A DNA stretch of 64,000 bases from assembly GCA_035628135.1 (NCBI GenBank), contig DASPKM010000004.1, positions 186,001 to 250,000 on the forward strand, in the 5' to 3' direction. Both the position numbers and the translations under genes were made by a program. Positions 25,493 to 33,650 of the stretch are shown here, one piece after another; the stretch's first letter is position 1, and each line of letters opens with the position of its first letter. The DNA comes from DASPKM01 sp035628135. GTDB lineage: Bacteria > Bacteroidota > Bacteroidia > Chitinophagales > Chitinophagaceae. The notes under the pieces are model-generated. The model was given only the letters and a program-made list of their open reading frames with translations. It was not told the DNA's origin and ran no database searches.

Positions 25493-26686
25493 GTGAAAAA
25501 TCAACGCCCCTCCTTCCTGCTTCCGCTTATAATAGTATCACAGTTCGCGGGCACTTCATTGTGGTTTGCGGGCAATGCCATTTTACCCGACCTGCAACGC
25601 TACCTGCAATTAGACACGCATGCCATCAGCTACATCACCACGGCGGTACAATTAGGGTTTATTACCGGCACATTGTTTTTTGCGGTATGGTCGATTGCAG
25701 ACCGCTTTTCACCTTCCAATGTATTTTTTGCCAGCACCTGCATGGCTGCATTGGCGAATATCATGCTGGTATGGTTTGCCGATGGTATACCGGCTGTGTT
25801 GTTGTTGCGGTTTGCAACAGGATTTTTCCTCGCGGGCATTTATCCTGTTGGCATGAAGATAGCCGCGGACTGGTACGAAAAAGGGCTGGGTAAAGCATTG
25901 GGTTATCTCGTAGGCGCATTGGTGTTGGGAACGGCTTTCCCGCATTTGCTCAAAGGCGGGCAACTGCAGTTGCCCTGGGAAAAAGTATTGCTGTATACTT
26001 CGTTGTTTGCATTCGCGGGCGGACTGCTCGTGAAATTATTTATACCGGATGGTCCCTATCGCAAACCGGGCAGCGGGTTTCATCCACGTGCGCTCATCCA
26101 TATTTTTCATTCAAAGGAGTTCAGGGCCGCTGCTTTTGGATATTTCGGTCATATGTGGGAGTTATATACATTCTGGGCCTTCCTGCCGGTGTTGTTGCAA
26201 TTGTACAATGAAGCGCATGGGTTATCGCTGGGGGTTTCCATGATGGCGTTTATCATCATAGCCCTCGGGGCCGTAAGTTGCGTGATGGGCGGATATTGGT
26301 CGCAGCGTATAGGAAGTGCCAGGGTGGCCTGGTGGGCGCTGTTTTGTTCAGGTATTTGCTGTGTGCTATCGCTATTTATGGTCCAGTCGCCATTATTTGT
26401 ATTTATGACGTTTGTAATGATCTGGAGCTTGTCGGTAATAGCAGATTCCCCACAGTTTTCTGCGTTGGTGGCGCAAACAGCTCCGCCCCATCATAAGGGC
26501 ACTGCCCTGACTTTTATTACCTGCATCGGCTTTTCCATTACCATTGTAAGCATGTTTACGTTCGATTATCTTTTACACCTTACCGGTTTTTCAGATAAAA
26601 CATTTGTGATGATGGTGATAGGGCCCTTGTTTGGATTGATAGCGTTGCGGGCAGCCAACTCGTTATTTAAAACCCATAGATCATGA
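25493..26686 (+). CDS. major facilitator superfamily transporter
   Basis: A 397-residue protein with about 12 membrane helices. GTSLWFAGNAILPDLQ at the start and ADRFSPSNVFFASTCM at the loop between helices 2 and 3 suit a family of small bacterial MFS exporters. The start is GTG 25493. No substrate motif is visible. Its stop overlaps the start of the TauE-like gene (ATGA), and DinB lies 8 bases upstream, so three genes form an operon. Confidence 0.85.
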   Translation: MKNQRPSFLLPLIIVSQFAGTSLWFAGNAILPDLQRYLQLDTHAISYITTAVQLGFITGTLFFAVWSIADRFSPSNVFFASTCMAALANIMLVWFADGIPAVLLLRFATGFFLAGIYPVGMKIAADWYEKGLGKALGYLVGALVLGTAFPHLLKGGQLQLPWEKVLLYTSLFAFAGGLLVKLFIPDGPYRKPGSGFHPRALIHIFHSKEFRAAAFGYFGHMWELYTFWAFLPVLLQLYNEAHGLSLGVSMMAFIIIALGAVSCVMGGYWSQRIGSARVAWWALFCSGICCVLSLFMVQSPLFVFMTFVMIWSLSVIADSPQFSALVAQTAPPHHKGTALTFITCIGFSITIVSMFTFDYLLHLTGFSDKTFVMMVIGPLFGLIALRAANSLFKTHRS

Positions 26687-27447
26687 CCCTTGAAATGATC
26701 CTCCTATGCATAGTGGCATTTGCCGCAGGCTTTGTAGATGCTATTGTAGGCGGAGGCGGCTTGATACAAACACCCGCGGGACTGGTATTATTGCCACAAT
26801 ATTCTGTCGCAACTGTTATCGGCACATTGAAGGTCCCTGCTTTTTGCGGCACCAGCATAGCTGCCGTGCAATATTCCAGGCAGGTGGATATGAATAAAAA
26901 ATTGTTACCGTTGATGATGTTGCTGGCGGGCGCTGCATCTTTTGCAGGCTCGTACCTGCTCACGCGCATGAGCAATAGTTTTATGAAGCCTTTGTTGCTC
27001 GGAGTACTGGTAGCCGTTGCCATATACACTTACAGCAATAAGCAATTCGGCATACACGCGGTAAAAACACACAGCGTGCGCAGGCAATGGGTGTATGCGT
27101 TGCTGATAAGCCTGTTGCTGGGATTATATGATGGGTTTATCGGTCCAGGGGCGGGCAGTTTTTTAATACTTGCATTCATTAGCCTGCTCGGCTTCGATTT
27201 TTTGAAAGCAAGCGCTTATGCAAAATTTGTGAACGCTTCTACCAACCTCGGTTCCATTGTGCTGTTTGCCATCACCGGCAAGATCATCTATGCTATTGCC
27301 TTGCCCATGGCGGTATGCAATGCATTGGGCGGTTGGTTGGGTTCAAGGCTGGCGCTGTTGAAGGGCAATACATTCATAAGGATATTTTTCCTGGTGGTGG
27401 TTTGCCTTACCATTATCAGGTTTGCGTATGATGTGTTCTTCAGGTAA
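26683..27447 (+). CDS. TauE/SafE family sulfite/anion exporter-like protein
   Basis: A 254-residue membrane protein with two repeated halves. VDAIVGGGGLIQTPAG in the first half and LYDGFIGPGAGSFLIL in the second are the paired signature of the TauE/SafE (DUF81) family, which exports sulfite, sulfoacetate or other small organic anions. Substrate unknown. The start overlaps the MFS stop by four bases. Confidence 0.87.
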   Translation: MTLEMILLCIVAFAAGFVDAIVGGGGLIQTPAGLVLLPQYSVATVIGTLKVPAFCGTSIAAVQYSRQVDMNKKLLPLMMLLAGAASFAGSYLLTRMSNSFMKPLLLGVLVAVAIYTYSNKQFGIHAVKTHSVRRQWVYALLISLLLGLYDGFIGPGAGSFLILAFISLLGFDFLKASAYAKFVNASTNLGSIVLFAITGKIIYAIALPMAVCNALGGWLGSRLALLKGNTFIRIFFLVVVCLTIIRFAYDVFFR

Positions 27448-27521
27448 GGAACGGTTAAATAAATCATAAAGAATCAATACAAAGGGCGCTTATAGGTTCA
27501 TGCTGTGCAATTTGCATGTTG

Positions 27522-27554
27522 TTTGCATCGTTACGGCAAATACCAGTAAATTCG
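27522..27554 (+). promoter_or_regulatory. -33/-7 promoter of the TonB-like gene
   Basis: TTTG at 27522-27525 and TAAATTCG at 27547-27554, separated by 21 bases, resemble the Bacteroidota TTTG/TAnnTTTG pair with one mismatch in the -7 box. The first ATG of the next frame (27556) directly follows the box, so translation more likely starts at the ATG at 27574. Confidence 0.5.
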
Positions 27555-27573
27555 TATGGCCAATATCATTTAC

Positions 27574-28449
27574 ATGCGTGAACAATTCGAGTCCCAAAAA
27601 AATATGAAAGCGGGCGGTTATACCGTTGGTATCATCGCGCTGCTGCTGGTAGTTTTTTTATTTATCAAATGGACCTTGCCTCCCCTGCCCTCGGTGCCGC
27701 TTGACGAAGGCATTGAAGTAAACCTCGGCAATAGCGATATGGGTTTGGGTGAAGACCAACCATTTTTGCCCGGTCAACCCTCACCGCAGGACCAGCAGGC
27801 ATATACTCCTCCCAAACAGGCTGTTGCTGAAAACGAAGATGTGAAGGACGTGGAGACCGACGACAAGGACGCAGACGCTCCCGAAATTAAAAAACCTCCT
27901 GTTCCAAAGCCTAACGCAAAGAAGATCCCTGAAAAAGACGTTGTAAAAAATACTCCCAAGACCACTACGCAGCCCGTTACCAATCCCACACCGCCGGCTC
28001 CGAAGCCGAAGGCTGTTTTTAAGGGCGTGAATGGAACCGGTACAGGAGGCAATGACGCCGACAACTACAAAAAAGGCGGCAACCAGGGTATAGCTGGCGG
28101 CACTGGCGACCAGGGCAAGCCCGGTGGCGATCCTGATTCAAAGAATTATACAGGCGCGGGCGGACGCGGTAATTCCGGTGTGTCCATCAGCCGTGGCTTG
28201 CAGGGCAGAAAATGGGTGAAGCTCCCCTCCTTCCAGGACGAGTTCAATGAAAACGCGAAAGTAGCTGTTGACATTACCGTTGATGGCGCAGGCAATGTGG
28301 TCAGCGCTGTTTACCAGCCGCGCGGCTCCACCACCGCCGAAGCAAGCATGAAGGCAATCGCTATCCGCAAGGCTATGCAGATCAAGTTCAACACCACAGG
28401 CGCCGAATCCAACGGTACCATCGTATTTAATTTCAGGCTGCGCAATTAA
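27574..28449 (+). CDS. TonB-like energy transducer protein
   Basis: About 291 residues with a TonB plan. An N-terminal membrane helix (VGIIALLLVVFLFIKW) is followed by a long Pro/Lys/Glu-rich and glycine-rich linker across the periplasm, and a C-terminal domain containing VAVDITVDGAGNVVSAVYQP and AIRKAMQIKF. TonB proteins couple proton motive force to outer-membrane transport. exbB and exbD are not next to it here. I prefer ATG 27574 because the -7 box abuts the earlier ATG at 27556, although both are in frame. Confidence 0.72.
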   Translation: MREQFESQKNMKAGGYTVGIIALLLVVFLFIKWTLPPLPSVPLDEGIEVNLGNSDMGLGEDQPFLPGQPSPQDQQAYTPPKQAVAENEDVKDVETDDKDADAPEIKKPPVPKPNAKKIPEKDVVKNTPKTTTQPVTNPTPPAPKPKAVFKGVNGTGTGGNDADNYKKGGNQGIAGGTGDQGKPGGDPDSKNYTGAGGRGNSGVSISRGLQGRKWVKLPSFQDEFNENAKVAVDITVDGAGNVVSAVYQPRGSTTAEASMKAIAIRKAMQIKFNTTGAESNGTIVFNFRLRN

Positions 28450-28521
28450 GTGAAAAGTAAAAAGTGAAAAGTGAGGACGCGTATACTACTTTTGACTTTT
28501 AAACTTTCGACTTTTTACTTT
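28448..28521. repeat. intergenic imperfect palindrome of AAAGT/ACTTT words (second copy)
   Basis: GTGAAAAGTAAAAAGTGAAAAGTGAG on the left is answered on the right by ACTTTTGACTTT, CTTTCGACTTTTTACTTT and related words. The same composition is found at 4643-4712. The copy fills the gap between the TonB-like gene and folC and includes the box TACTTTTG. Confidence 0.6.
28487..28494 (+). promoter_or_regulatory. -7 box of folC
   Basis: TACTTTTG, exact TAnnTTTG, 29 bases before the folC ATG, embedded in a repeat word shared with the miaE promoter. Confidence 0.5.
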
Positions 28522-28523
28522 GA

Positions 28524-29816
28524 ATGACTTACCAGGAAACGATCAACTACCTGTACACAAGATTACCTATGTTCAGCCGCATTGGAGCGGCCGCGTATAA
28601 AAAAGACCTGCACAATACGATTGCGCTTTGCAGTTTCCTGGACAATCCCCAACAAAAAATAAAATCAGTACACATTGCCGGCACTAACGGTAAGGGCTCT
28701 GTGAGCCACCAGCTAGCCGCGGTTTTCCAGGCCGCCGGTTATAAGACCGGCCTGTATACCTCGCCGCATTTACGGGACTTCAGGGAAAGGATCAGGGTGG
28801 ATGGCGCAATGGTGGATACTAGTTACGTAGTAGGATTTGTAGAACGCATTATGCCCATAGCCGACGAAATAGAACCTTCGTTTTTCGAGATCACCGTGGC
28901 CATGGCCTTCGACTATTTTACGAGGCAGGATGTTGACATTGCCATCATAGAAACCGGGCTGGGCGGACGTTTCGACAGTACCAACATAATTATCCCGGAG
29001 CTGTCCGTTATTACCAATATCGGTTGGGACCATGTAAATATATTGGGCGACACATTGCCCGCAATTGCCGCCGAAAAAGCAGGCATCATTAAACCCGGCA
29101 TACCCGTGGTTATCGGCGAGGCGTTGCCCGAAACCTCCCAGGTATTCATGGACGCAGCTGCCCGCGCAAATGCCCCCATTATTTTTGCTGAAGAACAACG
29201 CAAGGCCATCGACTGGAAATATCAATCTTCTGAATTGGTGGTGGAAGTGGTAAAGCTCGGTACGGACGAAAAGAACTTTTATCACCTCGACCTCACGGGC
29301 ATTTATCAAACGCGCAACCTGGTAACCACGCTGGAAGCCCTGCACCAGTTATGGCTCCAGGGCTGGAACCTGCATGAAACACAAATAAAGAACGGGCTGA
29401 AAAAAGTAAAAAAACTAACGGGCTTGCATGGCCGATGGGAAGTGATCCGCCATCATCCTGAGGTGGTGCTGGACGTAGCGCACAATGCTGAAGGTATGCA
29501 ACAGGTATTACAACAGGTAGAGCTGATAGATCCCGCGCATCTGCACATTGTATTGGGCATGGTAAAGGATAAGGACATCAACCGCGTGCTGGCCCTGCTG
29601 CCCACGCATGCGCGCTATTATTTTACCCAGGCCCGCATTCCGCGTGCGTTGGACGCAGGGCTGCTGAAACAACAGGCCAACGCTTTCGGCCTTCATGGCG
29701 AATCATACGGAGAAGTGAATGCCGCTGTAAAAGCAGCCATCGCGGAAGCAAAAAAAGAAGACCTGGTGCTGGTGTGCGGCAGCGTATTCGTGGTGGGCGA
29801 AGTGGCCCTGGAGTAA
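28524..29816 (+). CDS. folC: folylpolyglutamate synthase / dihydrofolate synthase
   Basis: A 430-residue Mur-ligase-type enzyme adding glutamate to folate (and, in most bacteria, to dihydropteroate). The P-loop is HIAGTNGKGSVSH. LGGRFDSTNII and ITNIGWDHVNILG follow, and in the C-terminal domain HGRWEVIRHHPEVVLDVAHN (the DxAHN substrate block) is clear. Length is typical. The convergent nudix gene ends 10 bases after its stop. Confidence 0.93.
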   Translation: MTYQETINYLYTRLPMFSRIGAAAYKKDLHNTIALCSFLDNPQQKIKSVHIAGTNGKGSVSHQLAAVFQAAGYKTGLYTSPHLRDFRERIRVDGAMVDTSYVVGFVERIMPIADEIEPSFFEITVAMAFDYFTRQDVDIAIIETGLGGRFDSTNIIIPELSVITNIGWDHVNILGDTLPAIAAEKAGIIKPGIPVVIGEALPETSQVFMDAAARANAPIIFAEEQRKAIDWKYQSSELVVEVVKLGTDEKNFYHLDLTGIYQTRNLVTTLEALHQLWLQGWNLHETQIKNGLKKVKKLTGLHGRWEVIRHHPEVVLDVAHNAEGMQQVLQQVELIDPAHLHIVLGMVKDKDINRVLALLPTHARYYFTQARIPRALDAGLLKQQANAFGLHGESYGEVNAAVKAAIAEAKKEDLVLVCGSVFVVGEVALE

Positions 29817-29842
29817 TTAATAATTATTAATTGATGATTATT
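29816..29842. repeat. AT-rich inverted word (TTAATAATTATTAATTGATGATTATT type)
   Basis: A short member of the AT-rich word family that recurs at 30439-30468 and 37019-37049. It straddles the end of folC and the stop of the convergent nudix gene, where it may act as a bidirectional terminator. Confidence 0.45.
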
Positions 29843-30378
29843 TCTCCCAGTTTCTCCAATGCATACATGATTACTGTAACGTGCATGGCCTGGAAGATGC
29901 CGTGCTCCTTCAATATTTTTTTCAATTCATCAATCGATAACAGCACCACTTCAATTTCCTCGTTGTGATCGAGTGATTGTTCTTTAACTTTTTTTCCGCC
30001 GGTGGCCAGGAACATGTGCATCCAATTGGTATTGGTAGACGGGTTGGGCGATATCTTGCCGAGGTATTCGAACTTGCTGAACTCGTAGCCGGTTTCCTCC
30101 ATCAGCTCGCGGGCAATGGCATGTTCATAGTTGGTGTCCGTATTATCTACGCATCCGCCGGGCACTTCGATAATCGTTTCACCGATCGCGTGGCGGTATT
30201 GTCTTACCATGATGGCTTTTCTATCTTCTGTCAATGCCAGCGCGCTAACCCAGGTAGGGAACTCGTACACATAATACGGTGCAACGATCTTTCCATCGGG
30301 CTTTTCGCAGGTGTCTTTGCGTACGGTGAACCAGGTGTCTTTAAAAAGATATTCTGAAGAAAGTATTTTCCAGTTCAT
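29827..30378 (-). CDS. Nudix hydrolase
   Basis: A 183-residue Nudix protein. The box is seen as EVPGGCVDNTD then HAIARELMEETGYE, with the REx2EExG core. Before it lies AIMVRQYRHAIGETIIE, a motif typical of ADP-ribose pyrophosphatase-like members. The substrate is probably an ADP-sugar. It has no close partner on its strand and is distinct from the Nudix gene at 9.6 kb. Confidence 0.85.
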   Translation of the reverse strand: MNWKILSSEYLFKDTWFTVRKDTCEKPDGKIVAPYYVYEFPTWVSALALTEDRKAIMVRQYRHAIGETIIEVPGGCVDNTDTNYEHAIARELMEETGYEFSKFEYLGKISPNPSTNTNWMHMFLATGGKKVKEQSLDHNEEIEVVLLSIDELKKILKEHGIFQAMHVTVIMYALEKLGEIIIN

Positions 30379-30438
30379 TATTGACTATTTAATATTAATT
30401 ATTTGTCTCGCTCATGACCAGACTGCGGCCCCTGCAAG

Positions 30439-30468
30439 AATAATCAATAATTAATAATTAATAATCAA
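30439..30468. repeat. AT-rich repeat word, identical 15-mer with 37.0 kb
   Basis: AATAATCAATAATTAATAATTAATAATCAA is present here (two overlapping words); its first 14 bases, AATAATCAATAATT, equal the left arm of the 37019-37049 palindrome. It lies between the nudix and YfiT-type genes, together with related words at 30379-30404. Confidence 0.5.
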
Positions 30469-30469
30469 C

Positions 30470-30994
30470 TTACCACTTCATCCTTTCTCTCAGCGAGGTG
30501 ATATGGGCGGTATGATGCTTGCTGTGCCAGGCATACATTCCCAGCAGGTACCAGAGGGTCATTTGCTTTTTATACTCGGGATGAAAAACACCGCGGGCTT
30601 CAAAATCTGCGTCTTTAATGTTCACCAGTATTTCATGCCAGCGGGCATGCAATGCATGTAATAAGGTGATGGAAACGTTGACAGGAATGTTCTTTGAGTC
30701 CGGCAACTCAGACCATTTCTCCTGGTCGTATGGGCGAATGGTCGGATGGTCTTCTGTCAGGCCGAGCTTGAAGCGGCAATACGCGTTCAGGTGGCTGTCT
30801 GCAACGTGGTGCACCACCTGCTGTACGGTCCAGCCGCCTTCACGATAGGGTGTTCCCAATTGCGAAGCGTCGAGGTTGCTTAGGGCATTCTCGAGGGTCT
30901 GCGGAAGGAATTTAATATCGTTGATCCATTCTTGTTTCAGTTGAGCAGAAAAAGGTTGCGGTTCGTACTTGCCAATGGGATAACGTGGGTCCAT
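30470..30994 (-). CDS. YfiT-type bacillithiol transferase (DinB superfamily)
   Basis: A 174-residue protein from ATG 30994. It starts with DPRYPIGKYEPQPFS, typical of the YfiT/BstA group. Histidines for a metal site are in QVVHHVADSHLNAY and in AWHSKHHTAHI. In Firmicutes such proteins are bacillithiol-S-transferases used in detoxification. This organism encodes BshC (42283-43905), so the thiol should be present. The frame extends 44 residues further upstream, but these are low-complexity and lie in a repeat-like gap. Confidence 0.83.
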   Translation of the reverse strand: MDPRYPIGKYEPQPFSAQLKQEWINDIKFLPQTLENALSNLDASQLGTPYREGGWTVQQVVHHVADSHLNAYCRFKLGLTEDHPTIRPYDQEKWSELPDSKNIPVNVSITLLHALHARWHEILVNIKDADFEARGVFHPEYKKQMTLWYLLGMYAWHSKHHTAHITSLRERMKW

Positions 30995-31174
30995 AGTTTG
31001 AAAATTGAGTGTGAATGTTGGAAAGTTGGGCCTTGGATATTCGGTGCTAATGCGAGCACAAGTATAGAATAAATAGGAAAGTGTAAACTGTATCAGTTTT
31101 ATGTATTCATAGCATATCAGCACCAACGCTTAACATTCAACTTTCCCAGCTTGCAACTTCCGCACTTGACGGTC

Positions 31175-31936
31175 TTATTCCTCTCTCAGCGCATGCCCTG
31201 TAAGATTAATGAATACGTCTTCCAGGTTGGCGCGCTTTACTTCCTTCGGACGTTCAAAGCCCGTTGCCACCAGGTCATCGATGAGCTTATCGGGAGAATC
31301 CATGGCAATGATGTTGCCGCTGTCCATGATGGCTACGCGGTCGCAAAGGATTTCCGCCTCATCCATGTAATGCGTAGTAATGATAACGGTAGTTCCTTTT
31401 TCGCGGATTTGTTTTACGAGGTCCCACAGATTCCTGCGCGCCTGCGGATCGAGGCCGGTGGTGGGTTCGTCGAGGAAAATGATCTTGGGACGATTAATGA
31501 GCGTGGTGGCAATGGAAAAACGTTGCTTCTGGCCGCCGCTTAAAGATTTATACTGAGCTTTTGCTTTGTCGCGCAGGTTCACCATGTCCAGCAGCTCCAC
31601 CGGTTTTACTTTGCGGTTGTACAAGCCGTTGAACAGCTCTATCAGCTCCGAAAGATTAAGGCCCGGATAATAGCCGGAGGTCTGCAATTGCACGCCGATG
31701 ATCTTCTTTATCTCACCCGGCGATTTATCCAGGTCAAAACCATCAACGATCACTTCTCCCGATGTTTTATCGCGCAGCGTTTCAATAATTTCAAGCGTGG
31801 TGGATTTACCGGCCCCATTGGGTCCTAATAATCCGAAGATCTCTCCTTCCTGCACCGTAAAGCTGATGCCCTTCACTGCCTGGAAATTGCCGTAGTTCTT
31901 TACAAGGTTGTTCACCGATATGATGGTGCGGGACAT
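31175..31936 (-). CDS. ABC transporter ATP-binding protein
   Basis: A 253-residue ATPase with Walker A GPNGAGKST, signature LSGGQKQR and Walker B KIIFLDEPTTGLD, then the H-loop in ITTHYMDEAE. The type fits CcmA/DrrA-like exporters (daunorubicin resistance, ABC-2). No permease gene is next to it in this window, so the partner must be elsewhere or missing. It starts 5 bases after the GNAT gene, in the order fbp-GNAT-ABC. Confidence 0.9.
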   Translation of the reverse strand: MSRTIISVNNLVKNYGNFQAVKGISFTVQEGEIFGLLGPNGAGKSTTLEIIETLRDKTSGEVIVDGFDLDKSPGEIKKIIGVQLQTSGYYPGLNLSELIELFNGLYNRKVKPVELLDMVNLRDKAKAQYKSLSGGQKQRFSIATTLINRPKIIFLDEPTTGLDPQARRNLWDLVKQIREKGTTVIITTHYMDEAEILCDRVAIMDSGNIIAMDSPDKLIDDLVATGFERPKEVKRANLEDVFINLTGHALREE

Positions 31937-31941
31937 GCTGC

Positions 31942-32409
31942 TTATTTAAGGATGAGTTCCATTTTTATGTCGGCTGTTACAAAGGGCGAACCTATTACTT
32001 CAACATGGCGGAAGCCGTATTTTTCGTACAGGCTGATGGCCGTTGTTAATTGATGGTTCGAAAACAAGGTAACACGTTCCGCACCGGATTGGCGCGCGGT
32101 ATCGATGCATTTTTCGATCAGCAATTTACTGATGCCCTGGCCCTGCCATTGCTTAGCCACGGCCATTTTATGCAACTCATATTCGCCATTGCCTGCGTTA
32201 ACGATGGCTGCTGATCCTACAATGCCTTCGGGCGACTGTGCAAGGTAAATAGCGCCTCCCCTATCAAGGATGGTGCCACGGGGATCGTTTACCACTTCCA
32301 GGTCGTGTGATTCCAGGAGGTTATAATGTTCCAACCAATATAGGTTCAGGTCGCGAAATGCGCCGGCGTGCTCGTCGGCATAATTGATAATGTTGATGGA
32401 TGTATTCAT
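31942..32409 (-). CDS. GNAT family N-acetyltransferase
   Basis: A 155-residue acetyltransferase. The acetyl-CoA loop is VAKQWQGQGISKLLIEKC (QxxGxG/A). SLYEKYGFRHVE near the C terminus is the usual GNAT ending. Substrate unknown. Its ATG overlaps the fbp stop by four bases, so it is translated with fbp. Confidence 0.85.
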   Translation of the reverse strand: MNTSINIINYADEHAGAFRDLNLYWLEHYNLLESHDLEVVNDPRGTILDRGGAIYLAQSPEGIVGSAAIVNAGNGEYELHKMAVAKQWQGQGISKLLIEKCIDTARQSGAERVTLFSNHQLTTAISLYEKYGFRHVEVIGSPFVTADIKMELILK

Positions 32410-33440
32410 GGCTGATTGATTGACTGCTTTTCAACAACGGTATATTGTTCCAGTTCATCCATCATTTTACTGCTGCCAATGAACAATGGAGTGCGCTGGT
32501 GCAATTCCGTTGGTTTAATGTCCAGTATGCGCCTGTTGCCGTCCGTGGCCCTTCCGCCCGCAACTTCTACGATGAACGCGAAAGGATTGCATTCGTACAG
32601 CAGCCGCAGTTTCCCCTTGGGTTTGTCGGTGGTGCCGGGATACATGAAAATACCGCCCTTTATCAGGTTGCGGTGCACATCGGACACCATGCTGCCGATA
32701 TAGCGTTGCGTATAGGGCCCGCCATCGGCTTTTGTTTTGCGCTGGCAACAATTGATATAATTGCGCACGGTTTCGGCGTATTGGAAAAAATTGCCGTGGT
32801 TGACGGAGTAGATTTTTCCGTTTTCTGGGCATTTCAAATCGGGATGGCTCAGGCAAAATTCCCCGATGGATGGATCGAGGGTAAAGCCGTTTACGCCGCG
32901 ACGCGTGGCATACACCAGCATGGTAGACGAACCATACACGATATACCCCGCGGCCACCTGCTTGTTGCCGGGCTGAAGGAAGTCCTCGATATTGCAGGGC
33001 TTTCCTTTTTCGCTGATGCGCCTGTAAATGGCGAAGATGGTGCCGATGCTCACGTTCACATCAATGTTGCCGCTGCCATCGAGCGGGTCGATCAGCACCA
33101 CGTATTTTGAATTATTGCTCACTTCGTCGTCAAACACTACAATATCGTCCAGCTCTTCGCTGCCAAGGCCCGCACAGGCGATGCCGTGACGCAATGCGCC
33201 CATGAACTGGTTATTAGCATATACATCCAGCTTTTTTACGTCCTCTCCCTGTACATTCACGCTGCCCGCATCGCCTAAAATATCCACCAAGCCCGCCTTA
33301 TTCACTTCCACATTAACGCGTTTGGCTGCCAGGCCAATGTCGCGCAAAAGACTGCTCAGCTCCCCGGTGGCGGTGGGAAAATTGCGCAATTGCTGAATGG
33401 TAAATTCGTCAAGAGTAAGGATCCGTCGGTTCACGTTCAT
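32406..33440 (-). CDS. fbp: fructose-1,6-bisphosphatase class 1
   Basis: A 344-residue gluconeogenic phosphatase converting fructose 1,6-bisphosphate to fructose 6-phosphate. DPLDGSGNIDVNVSIGTIF is the metal-binding signature, and AGGRATDGNRRILDI is the class 1 C-terminal signature. ATG 33438-33440 is chosen because a -7 box lies at 33461-33468; the frame runs to 33482, but that would include the promoter. It heads the fbp-GNAT-ABC operon. Confidence 0.94.
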   Translation of the reverse strand: MNVNRRILTLDEFTIQQLRNFPTATGELSSLLRDIGLAAKRVNVEVNKAGLVDILGDAGSVNVQGEDVKKLDVYANNQFMGALRHGIACAGLGSEELDDIVVFDDEVSNNSKYVVLIDPLDGSGNIDVNVSIGTIFAIYRRISEKGKPCNIEDFLQPGNKQVAAGYIVYGSSTMLVYATRRGVNGFTLDPSIGEFCLSHPDLKCPENGKIYSVNHGNFFQYAETVRNYINCCQRKTKADGGPYTQRYIGSMVSDVHRNLIKGGIFMYPGTTDKPKGKLRLLYECNPFAFIVEVAGGRATDGNRRILDIKPTELHQRTPLFIGSSKMMDELEQYTVVEKQSINQP

Positions 33441-33460
33441 ATTGGTAGTGGTTAGGGCAA

Positions 33461-33468
33461 CAAAAGTA
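33461..33468 (-). promoter_or_regulatory. -7 box of fbp
   Basis: TACTTTTG on the minus strand matches TAnnTTTG, 20 bases before the ATG. It supports the shorter fbp start. Confidence 0.55.
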
Positions 33469-33481
33469 AGCGAAATAGGCA

Positions 33482-33644
33482 ATCAGCCAACTGACCGATA
33501 ACCCTGTTGGCCATCCCCCGAAGTGGTGAAGCCGCATCAAGGAAAACCGTTGGCAGACCGTTCGGGATCGGTTGCTAAAGTGCCTGTTGGCTGATGATAA
33601 TTCCCGACATTTGCGCCACCAACAGGTAATCAATCAGCCAATCA
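33482..33644. repeat. inverted CAGCCAAC / GTTGGCTG words upstream of aspartate kinase
   Basis: ATCAGCCAAC (33482-33491) and GTTGGCTGAT (33586-33595) are perfect 10-base inverted partners. CCTGTTGG (33523-33530) and CCAACAGG (33619-33626) form another pair. A further ATCAGCCAATCAACC lies just before the lysC-type ATG, and GCTGATTGATTGACTG occurs at the fbp/GNAT junction near 32410. The gap between fbp and the kinase is filled by these words. Confidence 0.5.
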
Positions 33645-33650
33645 ACCGGT

